From the NCBI GenBank assembly GCA_934717675.1, contig CAKUYZ010000006.1, positions 1 through 64,000 of the forward strand: a DNA stretch of 64,000 bases, given 5' to 3'. The notes below the pieces were generated by a model. The model made no database searches and was not told the origin of the DNA. It was given only the letters and a program-made list of their open reading frames with translations. Position 1 is the first letter of the stretch, and the number at the start of each line of letters is the position of its first letter. Positions 54,322 through 62,282 of this stretch are shown in pieces. The position numbers and the translations under genes were made by a program. The stretch comes from an uncultured Bacteroidales bacterium. GTDB taxonomy: Bacteria > Bacteroidota > Bacteroidia > Bacteroidales > Marinilabiliaceae.

Positions 54322-54966
54322 ATGGCAAGAAAAGCCGCACTCTTTGACCTGGATGGCGTGGTCTTGGACACGGAACGCCAATATGACATAGTATGGGGTC
54401 GGATAGGTCATAAATACCACCCCGAAATTCCCGACTTCGCCCGCCAGATAAAGGGTCAGACACTGACGAGCATACTCAACGCCCACTTCCACAGCGAGGC
54501 CGACCGGCGCGACGTGGAGGAGATGCTCAACAAATTCGAGGCAGAGGAGATGAAATATGACTTTGTAGACGGCGCCCGCCCCTACATCCTCTCCATCCGC
54601 GAGGCAGGCGTGCAAACGGCCGTGGTGACAAGTTCCAACAACATGAAGATGGCGGACGTGAGGAGGAGCGTGGCCAACTTCGACAGCCTTTTTGACATCG
54701 TTGTGACGGCCGAGCAGACCGCGCGCTCCAAGCCCGCACCTGACTGCTTCCTCAAGGGGGCTGAGCTGCTGGGGCGCAAGCCAGAGGAGTGCGTGGTGTT
54801 TGAAGACTCGCGCAACGGCATGAGGGCGGGCCGCGCGGCAGGGATGCTCACCGTTGGCGTGGCCACTACTTTTGGGCGCGACGTGGCCGCGGAGCTGGCC
54901 GACGTGGTGATAGACAACTTCGTGGGCATAGCCCCATCACGTTTTTTCAACATCGGGCAAGAATAA
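54322..54966 (+). CDS. HAD-superfamily phosphatase (beta-phosphoglucomutase-like)
   Basis: This 214-residue hydrolase has the HAD motifs: FDLDGVVLDTE at residues 8-18 (nucleophile Asp), VVTSSNNMK near 93 (Ser/Thr), RSKPAPDCFLKG near 134 (Lys) and VVFEDSRNGMRAG near 157 (Asp pair). The alpha-helical cap of subclass I lies at about 18-85. The substrate is unknown; sugar phosphates are usual for the subgroup. It lies 34 bases after aroK and 18 before the outer-membrane protein gene. Confidence 0.88.
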   Translation: MARKAALFDLDGVVLDTERQYDIVWGRIGHKYHPEIPDFARQIKGQTLTSILNAHFHSEADRRDVEEMLNKFEAEEMKYDFVDGARPYILSIREAGVQTAVVTSSNNMKMADVRRSVANFDSLFDIVVTAEQTARSKPAPDCFLKGAELLGRKPEECVVFEDSRNGMRAGRAAGMLTVGVATTFGRDVAAELADVVIDNFVGIAPSRFFNIGQE

Positions 54967-54984
54967 GAGAGCGAGGACAAAGAC

Positions 54985-55764
54985 ATGAAGACAAAGACAA
55001 TAGCCGCCGCCATAACGGCCCTGTGGCTTACGCTGACACCCGCCACGGCGGCCAACGAGACGGCGCCTGAGGCCGCGCCACTGCCCGCTGCGGGCAAGAG
55101 GTATGACACATTCAACGTGGGGCAGATATACGTGGGCGGGCACGTGGGTTTCGCCGTCCCGACGTCAATAGGCCGCAGCAGCGGCGACCTGTCGTTTCGC
55201 GACGTGGCCAAGACGGGCTTCGTGATATTCGCCGACGTCATGCGGCAGATGAACCAGAGCGTGGGGCTTGGAGCCGAGGTGGGCTTCCGCAACTACCCGT
55301 ATAACGACAAGAAGACATGGTCTAACCTGACGCGCTACGGCACTTTCGAGGCCACATACCGGGCCCTGGACTTCAACCTGACGGGCCGGCTCTTCTTCTC
55401 GCGCAACACCGTGAGGCCGTTTCTCGGCATCACGGCCGGGGGCGAGGTCATAATGAACTCGGTGGACTTTACTCCCAACACCAAGTATGCCGGCGCCATG
55501 ACCGCCACGACCTACTCCACAACCAACCTCTCCGCCTCACTCGGACTAATGACCGGAGCCTATTTCAAGGCGGGCAAGCGCACCCTGATGAGCTGCCAAA
55601 TTAGGCTCAACATAGTCCCGCAGCTCAAAGATGACGTTATAGAGGTGGCGGACTCGGACTATGGCGACATACAGACCGTGGCGCAAAACCCGCACGGCAA
55701 CCAGACCAACATATCCGTCACCCTGGGTCTGCACATAGGCACCCAACGGAACAACAAGCACTGA
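54985..55764 (+). CDS. Outer-membrane beta-barrel protein
   Basis: This 259-residue protein has a signal peptide (ending PATAANE) and a barrel-like body with alternating hydrophobic strands: VGGHVGFAVPTSIGRSS, SVGLGAEVGFRNYPYN, TFEATYRALDFNLTGRLFF and FLGITAGGEVIMNS. It resembles the OmpW/porin-like barrels common in Bacteroidota. No lipobox. The cargo is unknown. It closes the run of plus-strand genes and is followed by a terminator. Confidence 0.78.
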   Translation: MKTKTIAAAITALWLTLTPATAANETAPEAAPLPAAGKRYDTFNVGQIYVGGHVGFAVPTSIGRSSGDLSFRDVAKTGFVIFADVMRQMNQSVGLGAEVGFRNYPYNDKKTWSNLTRYGTFEATYRALDFNLTGRLFFSRNTVRPFLGITAGGEVIMNSVDFTPNTKYAGAMTATTYSTTNLSASLGLMTGAYFKAGKRTLMSCQIRLNIVPQLKDDVIEVADSDYGDIQTVAQNPHGNQTNISVTLGLHIGTQRNNKH

Positions 55765-55794
55765 CAAGACAAAGGGGGACAAGGAGACGCAGCG

Positions 55795-55833
55795 AGCCCC
55801 GCCACACGCCTCTCCAGGCTGTGTGGCGGGGCT
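55795..55833. terminator. Terminator between convergent genes
   Basis: A 13-bp perfect stem (55795-55807 with 55821-55833) with a 13-base loop lies between the barrel gene and the minus-strand lipoprotein gene. T-runs are weak on both sides. Confidence 0.7.
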
Positions 55834-55857
55834 TGCCAGTTTGCGTTATGCCGCCGC

Positions 55858-56583
55858 CTACTGCTTCACAATGGTGATGGAGGTGTCGCTCTCGGCCACG
55901 AGGCTAGAGCCGCCCGCGAAATAGACGCGGACCTCGGCATAGTCGGCGCCAAGCTGCGAGGTGTAGAACGGGAAGCTGTATGTGGCCACGCTGTCGGTGC
56001 CCACATAGGCGTTCTGAGACACCTTGTAATAGGAGTTGGAGCGGAGCGGGCGCCCGTCTTTGTTATATGGCGTGAGCCTTATGCCGTATGACTTGACGGA
56101 CTTTTGGGCAGGCACTTTCACCTTGATGTTGGAGCCGTCATAGGAGAGCTCGGTGGGGCGGACTTCATTCAGAGTGTCTTTGCGAGCCACATTTATGGCA
56201 ATCTCGGTCGTGGCCCTCTCGCCGTCTTGCGAGGTGGCGGTGATGGTGTAGTCGCCATTGAGGCGCGCCGTGTCAGTGAATACGCAGGCGGGGCTGGAGA
56301 GCAGGGTCTCGAATCTGTAAGAGTCCTCGGTGGAGTCCACGGGCAGCTTGACACCGTTGGAACTGTAGATGTTTACGGACTGGAGCTTATACTTATAGTT
56401 GTTGGAGGAGACCACAATGTAGGGTGAGAAGGTCCTCTGACCCTCTTGGCCACCTTGCAAGATGTAGCCGTTGACGGTGACGCCAAAAGAGACTTTTTCC
56501 GTATCGTCGTCTATGCAAGACGAAGCCAAAGGCAACAAGGCCAGAAAAGCGGCCGAGAGCGAGAGATAGGTTTTGAGTGACAT
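55858..56583 (-). CDS. Exported lipoprotein of unknown function
   Basis: This 241-residue lipoprotein starts at ATG 56583 (MSLKTYLSLSAAF...) with lipobox LASSC and Cys near residue 23, followed by an acidic IDDDTEK stretch. The body is strand-rich with two Ig-like repeats: YKYKLQSVNIYSSNGVKLPV and YTITATSQDGERATTEI. A late segment VRPTELSYDGSNIKVKV suggests a second sandwich. I do not recognise the family. A TATATTTG box (minus strand, 56610-56617) lies about 27 bases upstream. Confidence 0.72.
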   Translation of the reverse strand: MSLKTYLSLSAAFLALLPLASSCIDDDTEKVSFGVTVNGYILQGGQEGQRTFSPYIVVSSNNYKYKLQSVNIYSSNGVKLPVDSTEDSYRFETLLSSPACVFTDTARLNGDYTITATSQDGERATTEIAINVARKDTLNEVRPTELSYDGSNIKVKVPAQKSVKSYGIRLTPYNKDGRPLRSNSYYKVSQNAYVGTDSVATYSFPFYTSQLGADYAEVRVYFAGGSSLVAESDTSITIVKQ

Positions 56584-56609
56584 TTGAATGGTTTTGTGAA
56601 TAATGCGCG

Positions 56610-56617
56610 CAAATATA
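56610..56617 (-). promoter_or_regulatory. -7 box of the lipoprotein gene
   Basis: The minus strand reads TATATTTG, an exact match, with a short leader to the ATG at 56583. Confidence 0.5.
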
Positions 56618-56673
56618 TGCAAAGAATGCGCCAAATGGAGGCTAAGGCAGCTTTATGGTGACCCCTGAGGCAT

Positions 56674-56726
56674 AAAAAAGGCCGCGCCGGGCGCAAGATT
56701 CCCTTCCTGCTCCACGGCGCGGCCTT
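56674..56726 (-). terminator. Terminator after the DUF5675 gene
   Basis: A 12-bp perfect stem (56678-56689 with 56715-56726) is followed by TTTTTT on the minus strand, ten bases past the DUF5675 stop. Confidence 0.85.
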
Positions 56727-56736
56727 GGGGCATGGC

Positions 56737-57279
56737 CTATGCGGCCATGAGGCGCAACCTCTTCCAAATCTCGTCCGAGACGAGCTGGCCGATGGGCGCG
56801 GTGGCGGCGCAAGGCCCGTCGGCCTTCTCGGCCGAGGCCGCGAAATCGTCCACAATCTCAATCTGAGCCTCATCGGGCTGGTCTAAGAGCATCCGCACAA
56901 TGTCCAGCTCTCGCGGTGTGCTGCACACCAGCCTGCCGCCGCCCACGTATTTGCCGGGCAAGATGCAGCCTTTGGTGTCGGCGGCGGTGTTTCCGCGATG
57001 AATCCTTATGCCCGTCATGCCCGGGACGTCGATGAGGATGGGGAGCATCCGCCCGAACTTGGGGCTGCGCGTGAGAGCCACGTCATAGACCCCGGCCGGC
57101 ACGGCCGTCTTGCCCTTGACCCTCACGCCCCAAGGGCGCACGGGCGGCTCCAGGGTGTCGCAGAGCAGATAGTCCTCGCGCTGGTCGGGCTCCGCCACGT
57201 CATCGGCCATGGACACATAGAGGCGGCCCATGCAGTAGGTGTCTGTATTCTCTTTGCGGAAAAGTTTAAAACGAATCAT
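56737..57279 (-). CDS. DUF5675-family protein, phage-related
   Basis: This 180-residue cytoplasmic protein shows the DUF5675 pattern: LLCDTLEPPVRPWG near residue 39, VPAGVYDVALTRSPKFGRMLP near 60, VPGMTGIRIHRGNTAADTKGCIL near 84. The family, found in prophages and in Bacteroidota genomes, resembles phage T4 gene-5.4-like or peptidase-type folds but has no settled function. It follows the DUF6266 gene after 109 bases. The C-terminal tail (about 150-180) is Ala-rich and probably not part of the domain. Confidence 0.82.
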   Translation of the reverse strand: MIRFKLFRKENTDTYCMGRLYVSMADDVAEPDQREDYLLCDTLEPPVRPWGVRVKGKTAVPAGVYDVALTRSPKFGRMLPILIDVPGMTGIRIHRGNTAADTKGCILPGKYVGGGRLVCSTPRELDIVRMLLDQPDEAQIEIVDDFAASAEKADGPCAATAPIGQLVSDEIWKRLRLMAA

Positions 57280-57388
57280 AGGGTAAATGAGAATTTAGAT
57301 GTGCGTGTGATTGAATTGGCGCAAGAGCGCGGAGAAAAGGGCGGGGGCGATGGCTTCGGCCGCAACCATCGCCCGCGTCCATTAGTGG

Positions 57389-58006
57389 TTAGGAGAGCTT
57401 CTGGTGCGTTGTCTGGGTGGAGACGGAGCCAGTGGCCGCGAAGAAGAGTACGTGGAGCTCATCACCGCCCTGCGCGCCGAGGATGTCGGCGGCATTGAAC
57501 TGCGCGTCGGTGGCCGAGAGGCTGGCGGAGAAGTTGGCCGCCTTGTCATTCTTGGCGTTATAGACGGCCAGATAGAGCTTGCCGCCGTAGAGCTCATCGG
57601 CCGCGGCAGGAGCCTCCCACGAGGCGGATATGACGCCCGCGGCGTTGGAGACGGCCACGTCGAACGGCTTGGCGCCATCGGACAGTTTGACGTCTTCTAT
57701 CGGGAACACGTAGGACCCCGTTTTCTCATCGAAAGAGACGGACTGTCTGTTAAACTTCACCGCCGCGGACCATCCTGAGGCCGCCCCGGAGCTGACGAAC
57801 CCTCTTCTGATGGAGCTGAGGAAGAGTCGGAGTCGCTTGGAAGTGGCAGAGAGTTTGTTTCTGACTTCGAGCTGCGCCGCAGTTCGCGGGTTTGCCACCT
57901 TCGTAGCAAGAGAGCGAATATACGCAATGCCGCGCCAAGAGCTGCCGACAACAGTTCCGACTTTGCCGGAGAATGGTCCGAGAATACCTTGCTTGTAAGT
58001 TGCCAT
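57389..58006 (-). CDS. DUF6266-family protein
   Basis: This 205-residue protein starts at ATG 58006 (MATYKQGILGPFSGKVGTVVGSS), the conserved DUF6266 beginning, with WRGIAYIRSLATKVANPRTAAQ following. The second half has sandwich-like strands (FDVAVSNAAGVISASWEAPAA). DUF6266 proteins are frequent in gut Bacteroidales and often lie by phage-like genes. Function is unknown; no signal peptide is seen. The gene has a long AT-rich leader and its own promoter. Confidence 0.85.
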   Translation of the reverse strand: MATYKQGILGPFSGKVGTVVGSSWRGIAYIRSLATKVANPRTAAQLEVRNKLSATSKRLRLFLSSIRRGFVSSGAASGWSAAVKFNRQSVSFDEKTGSYVFPIEDVKLSDGAKPFDVAVSNAAGVISASWEAPAAADELYGGKLYLAVYNAKNDKAANFSASLSATDAQFNAADILGAQGGDELHVLFFAATGSVSTQTTHQKLS

Positions 58007-58279
58007 TTCATTTGATGTGTTTGAGCGCGTCTTTTTGCGACTAGGCGAATCATGGGGGACAGGACGCGAGGCTCGGCCGCGCCTCGGTTTGTTCATATTT
58101 CGCACGCCGTCACGCAGACGCTTTGGTTGTAAAATAATTTTCTTTTATCAACAAAAGCAGAAACCTCCACCTGAAAACACCCGACAAAGCGCAACCCCGA
58201 AAGAACATGACTAAAAATCAGTGTTTCAACAGCTTTGTCAAATTGTCGTCAACCTGTCAGTTTTGTTTCGTTGACAATG

Positions 58280-58310
58280 CAAAGGTAAGGTGATTTTTCT
58301 TTTTCACAAG
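58280..58310 (-). promoter_or_regulatory. Promoter of the DUF6266 gene
   Basis: On the minus strand TACCTTTG (58280-58287) matches the -7 consensus and CTTG (58307-58310) lies 19 bases upstream, a good -33/-7 pair. Confidence 0.6.
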
Positions 58311-58421
58311 CAAACCGAAAGAATATTTGAAAAATATTTTTGGCGATATTACAAATTTGATTGATACTCTGCGTTTTAACGGAGCTACTTTAGGGGAGGA
58401 TTCTCCAACTATGGGCAGAAA

Positions 58422-58459
58422 CAAAAAAAGCCGATGGCGCAAAAAGCTGCGCCATCGGC
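58422..58459 (-). terminator. Terminator after maeB
   Basis: A 12-bp perfect stem GCCGATGGCGCA/TGCGCCATCGGC (58430-58459) has a 6-base loop and is followed by seven T on the minus strand, about 30 bases past the maeB stop. Confidence 0.9.
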
Positions 58460-58487
58460 CTAAAATAAATGACTTATTGGGATGCGA

Positions 58488-60773
58488 CTACTCCATCTGG
58501 TCTCGCTTTTCCTGAACAACAGCGTCGATGACAGCCACTGCGGTCATGTTGACAATGTCGCGTACGGAGCTCTCAATGTCCAAGAAGTGGATGGGCTTAC
58601 GGAGACCCATCTGGATGGGGCCCAGAATGTCTCCCACACCCATCTCCAGCAGGAGCTTAGACGCCGTGTTGGCGGAGCTCAGATTTGGGAAGACGAGGGC
58701 GTTGACGTCTTTGCCATAGAGCTTTGAGAATGGGAACTTGCGGTCGCGGAGCTCTCGGTTGAGCGCAAAGTTGACCTGCATCTCGCCGTCTACGACCATG
58801 TCGGGATAGCGCTCGTGGAGGGTCTCAACCACCTTGTGGACGCTGGCCGGGCTTCCCTCTTTGGTGGAGCCGAAGTTGGAGTAGGAGAGCATGGCCATGA
58901 CAGGCGTGTGGTTGAAGAACTTCACGGTGTCGTAGGTGAGTTTGGCCACATCTATGAGGACATCGGACGTCGGGTGACGGTTGATGAGTGTGTCGGCCAT
59001 GAAGAATGTGCCTTTCTTGGTGTTGAGGATGTGCATGGCTCCAATGTGGCTAAGCCCCTTGCGGATTCCAATGGTGGCCTTGGCGGCCTCGACAAGATCC
59101 TCGTTCTTGGTGTAGACGCCGGCAATCATGGCATCGGCCGCGCCCGTCTTGACCATCATGAGGCCGAAGTAGTTGCGGTCATACATCTTCTCGTAGTAGT
59201 CATCGTAGGTGACGCCCTCGCGGCCTTTCTCCTCCACCATGATTTGCGCGAACTTGACGCGGCGGGCCTCCTCGCGGTCATGACGGAGGTTAACAATCTC
59301 GATTCCTGTGAGGTCGATGTCATTCTCGGCCGCGATCTTGGCGAGTTTCTCCTCGTTGCCGAGGAGGATGGGCTTGCAGAGGCCTTCGCTGAAAGCTTGC
59401 GCTGCCGCGCGGAGCATGTTGACGTGGTTGGCCTCACTGAAGACGACCTTGCGTGGGTTTTGGCGAGCCATGTCATAGAAATTGCGGAGCATCTTGTTGT
59501 CAAGGCCCATGAAGCTCTTCAACTTGTCGTCATAGGCCGCCCAGTTGTCTATGGGCTTGCGGGCCACGCCGCTCTCCATGGCCGCGCGGGCCACGGCGGG
59601 CGCGACGGTGGTGAGGAGGCGCGGGTCTAGTGCCTTGGGGACGATGTAGTCTCGCCCAAAGGAGATTCTCTTCATGCCATAGGCGGCGTTGACCACGTCT
59701 GGCACGGCCTTGCGGGTGAGCTCCGCGATGGCCTTGACGGCGGCCACCTTCATCTCCTCATTTATGCACTTGGCGCGGACGTCCAGCGCGCCGCGGAATA
59801 TGTATGGGAAGCCCAAGACGTTGTTAATCTGGTTGGGCTGGTCGGAGCGTCCCGTGGCGTAGATGATGTCTGGGCGGCTGGCGCGGGCATCTTCGGGGCT
59901 AATCTCCGGCTGCGGGTTCGCAAGGGCGAAGACTATCGGGTCTTTGGCCATGGAGCGCACCATGTCTTGCGTCAGCACTCCCGCCACGGAGAGGCCGAGG
60001 AAGACGTCTGCTCCGACTAGGGCCTCGGCGAGTGAGGTGACGTCTCGGGTGGTGGCGAACTCTCGTTTCTGCTCCGTGAGGTTTGGCCGGTCTATCCTGA
60101 TGGGGCCTTTGGAATCGACCATGACGACATTCTCACGGCGCACTCCGAGCCTCATGTAGAGGCGCGTGCAAGAGATGGCAGCCGCCCCCGCGCCGTTGAC
60201 AACCACCTTGACATCCTCAATCTTCTTGCCCACAATCTGGAGGGCGTTGATGAGGCCTGCGGCCGAGATGATGGCCGTGCCGTGCTGGTCGTCATGCATG
60301 ACGGGGATGTCCAGCTCGGCCTTGAGGCGCGTCTCAATCTCAAAACACTCAGGAGCCTTGATGTCTTCAAGGTTGATGCCGCCAAACGTCGGGGCGATGG
60401 CCTTGACGGCCTGTATGAATTTTTCCGGGTCTTTCTCGTCAACCTCAATATCGAAGACATCGATGCCGGCGAAAATCTTGAAGAGCAAGCCTTTGCCCTC
60501 CATCACCGGCTTGCCGCTCATGGCCCCAATGTTGCCGAGCCCCAGCACGGCAGTGCCATTGGAAATGACGGCCACTAGGTTGCCCTTGTTGGTGTATTCA
60601 TAGGCCGTCTCGGGGTTCTTCTGAATCTCGAGGCAAGGCTCGGCCACACCTGGGGAGTAGGCCAGTGAAAGGTCTCGCTGAGAGCTGTATGGCTTTGTGG
60701 GGACGACCTCGATTTTGCCCGGGCGTCCTTCGGAGTGATAGCGCAACGCGTCCTCCCTCGTTATTTTCGTCAT
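58488..60773 (-). CDS. maeB: NADP-dependent malic enzyme with phosphotransacetylase-like domain
   Basis: This enzyme decarboxylates malate to pyruvate; 761 residues, the usual length for the fused bacterial form. The malic enzyme part (about 1-430) has YSPGVAEPC near residue 38, DDQHGTAIISAAGL near 162 and the dinucleotide fold VNGAGAAAISCTRLY near 192. The phosphotransacetylase-like part (about 430-761) is regulatory in relatives, responding to acetyl-CoA, and is not expected to be active. A TATCTTTA box near 60804-60811 may be the -7 element. Single gene with its own terminator. Confidence 0.95.
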   Translation of the reverse strand: MTKITREDALRYHSEGRPGKIEVVPTKPYSSQRDLSLAYSPGVAEPCLEIQKNPETAYEYTNKGNLVAVISNGTAVLGLGNIGAMSGKPVMEGKGLLFKIFAGIDVFDIEVDEKDPEKFIQAVKAIAPTFGGINLEDIKAPECFEIETRLKAELDIPVMHDDQHGTAIISAAGLINALQIVGKKIEDVKVVVNGAGAAAISCTRLYMRLGVRRENVVMVDSKGPIRIDRPNLTEQKREFATTRDVTSLAEALVGADVFLGLSVAGVLTQDMVRSMAKDPIVFALANPQPEISPEDARASRPDIIYATGRSDQPNQINNVLGFPYIFRGALDVRAKCINEEMKVAAVKAIAELTRKAVPDVVNAAYGMKRISFGRDYIVPKALDPRLLTTVAPAVARAAMESGVARKPIDNWAAYDDKLKSFMGLDNKMLRNFYDMARQNPRKVVFSEANHVNMLRAAAQAFSEGLCKPILLGNEEKLAKIAAENDIDLTGIEIVNLRHDREEARRVKFAQIMVEEKGREGVTYDDYYEKMYDRNYFGLMMVKTGAADAMIAGVYTKNEDLVEAAKATIGIRKGLSHIGAMHILNTKKGTFFMADTLINRHPTSDVLIDVAKLTYDTVKFFNHTPVMAMLSYSNFGSTKEGSPASVHKVVETLHERYPDMVVDGEMQVNFALNRELRDRKFPFSKLYGKDVNALVFPNLSSANTASKLLLEMGVGDILGPIQMGLRKPIHFLDIESSVRDIVNMTAVAVIDAVVQEKRDQME

Positions 60774-60819
60774 CGAACTGGTGTTTGTTTAGTTTGTCTG
60801 CGGTAAAGATAGAATAATT

Positions 60820-61611
60820 TTAATTGGGTTGATTAGCCAAATCGATACCGCCTTCGACAATTCCGATGGAGAAGAGCGCGAAATCGTATCGGACGGGGTC
60901 GGATGGCGAGAAGAGCTTGAGGGTGTCGGTGAGTTGGCAGGCTGCCCGCCAGTCATTAGACTTGCGCTCCAGAAGGCCAAGGGAGCGGGCCGTGCGGGCC
61001 GTGTGGACATCTAGCGGAATGACTAGCTGGGCCGGGCTTATGGTCTTCCACAGGCCGAAATCGACCCCACGCGCTGAAGATCTCACCATCCATCGGAGGA
61101 ACATGCAGAGCCGCTTGGCCGCGGCCCCTCGCTCCACGTTGGCCAAATGCTTGCGCGAGCGCGGAGCCATAGCTGGAACCATGAGGGAACGGAAGCGGGC
61201 TATGCCGTCGCGCAACGTCTCCCCGTCGCTAGGGCGAAAAAGATCTTCCAAGCTACCCGACGGCGAGGCCGAAAAGGCGGCGCGGAGCCCCATGACCATT
61301 GACGGGAGATCCGACTGCTGAAAGGTGCGATATACGAACCGTGAAAGCGACTGCACCTGAGCGTCGGAGGCGGACATGACGAAGTCGTAGGGGTCCGCCC
61401 CCAGAAGCGACATCATTTTTTGAGCAGAGGCCACGATGGCCTTACGATTGCCCCAAGCTATGGTGGAGGCCAAGAGGCCGCTCACCTCAATATCTTCACG
61501 GCGCGAGAAGGAGTGGGGGATGGATATGGGGTCTGGGCCTATGAAATCGGGCCGCTCATACAGGTCAACCTTCTGGTCCAGCAGCTCGCGCAAATGATCC
61601 GTCACTGGCAT
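60820..61611 (-). CDS. TIGR02757-family protein (DUF2400)
   Basis: This 263-residue protein of the TIGR02757 family has no established activity. The start ATG 61611 (MPVTDHLRELLDQKV) overlaps the lolD-like gene by 10 bases. Conserved segments are FIGPDPISIPHSF near residue 24, LLASTIAWGNRK near 46 and VIPLDVHTARTARSLGL near 207. The last motif recalls the helix-hairpin-helix glycosylase fold, but the DNA repair residues are not obvious. It is the last gene of the coaD operon. Confidence 0.88.
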   Translation of the reverse strand: MPVTDHLRELLDQKVDLYERPDFIGPDPISIPHSFSRREDIEVSGLLASTIAWGNRKAIVASAQKMMSLLGADPYDFVMSASDAQVQSLSRFVYRTFQQSDLPSMVMGLRAAFSASPSGSLEDLFRPSDGETLRDGIARFRSLMVPAMAPRSRKHLANVERGAAAKRLCMFLRWMVRSSARGVDFGLWKTISPAQLVIPLDVHTARTARSLGLLERKSNDWRAACQLTDTLKLFSPSDPVRYDFALFSIGIVEGGIDLANQPN

Positions 61612-62282
61612 ATGAGGCCGTCTTTCATGGTGACCATGCGGTCGCAAGTCTCGGCCAGCCTGGCATCGTGCGTGACGATGACGAAGGTCTGGCCATAGCG
61701 TTGGCGAAGCGAGAAGAAGAGGCTCTGCAGCTCGTCGGCATTGTGAGAGTCCAGGTTGCCGGAGGGCTCATCGGCAAAGACCACCGCAGGATTATTGACC
61801 AGGGCGCGGGCAATGGCGGCTCTCTGTTTCTCACCACCGCTCATTTGCGACGGCTTGTGGCCGGCCCTGTGCGCCAAGGCCAAAAAGTCTAGCAACTCCG
61901 TGGCCCTTGCCTCGGCCTCGGCGCGGCTCCTTCCCGCGATGAGCGCGGGCAGCATGACGTTTTCGAGGGCAGTGAACTCCGGCAAGAGTTGGTGAAACTG
62001 GAACACGAAACCTATCTTGGTGTTGCGGAAGCGGGCCAAATCAGCCTGCCCGAGGCGCAAGACATCGGTCCCGTCTATCAAGACGGAGCCGGACGTCGGG
62101 CGATCCAACGTGCCGAGAATCTGCAGGAGCGTGGTCTTTCCCGCCCCGCTGGCCCCCATGATGGAGACCACCTCGGCGCGGCCAATGTCGAGGTCTATGC
62201 CTCTAAGCACCTGGAGGGAGCCGAAAGATTTGGTCAGGGCGCGCGCCGAGACCATAGGAGAGTCCTGAGAGATGGGTGTCAT
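61602..62282 (-). CDS. lolD: ABC transporter ATP-binding protein, LolD-type
   Basis: This cytoplasmic ATPase has 226 residues. It has the Walker A GASGAGKTT near residue 43, the Q-loop FVFQFHQLLPEF near 92, the signature MSGGEKQR near 147, and Walker B VVFADEPSGNLDS near 166. The SGNLD form is typical of the MacB/LolD group. It probably powers LolCE in moving lipoproteins to the outer membrane, but no permease gene is adjacent. It overlaps the thioredoxin-fold gene by four bases (ATGA) and the TIGR02757 gene by ten. Confidence 0.87.
   Translation of the reverse strand: MTPISQDSPMVSARALTKSFGSLQVLRGIDLDIGRAEVVSIMGASGAGKTTLLQILGTLDRPTSGSVLIDGTDVLRLGQADLARFRNTKIGFVFQFHQLLPEFTALENVMLPALIAGRSRAEAEARATELLDFLALAHRAGHKPSQMSGGEKQRAAIARALVNNPAVVFADEPSGNLDSHNADELQSLFFSLRQRYGQTFVIVTHDARLAETCDRMVTMKDGLICQ

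Larger units (their letters stand above)
58007..58487. promoter_or_regulatory. AT-rich intergenic region upstream of the DUF6266 gene
   Basis: These 481 bases are clearly richer in A and T than the rest of the window and contain no gene I can support. They hold a minus-strand promoter (58280-58310), a leader of about 270 bases to ATG 58006, and the maeB terminator (58430-58459). The composition is consistent with recent acquisition. Confidence 0.55.
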
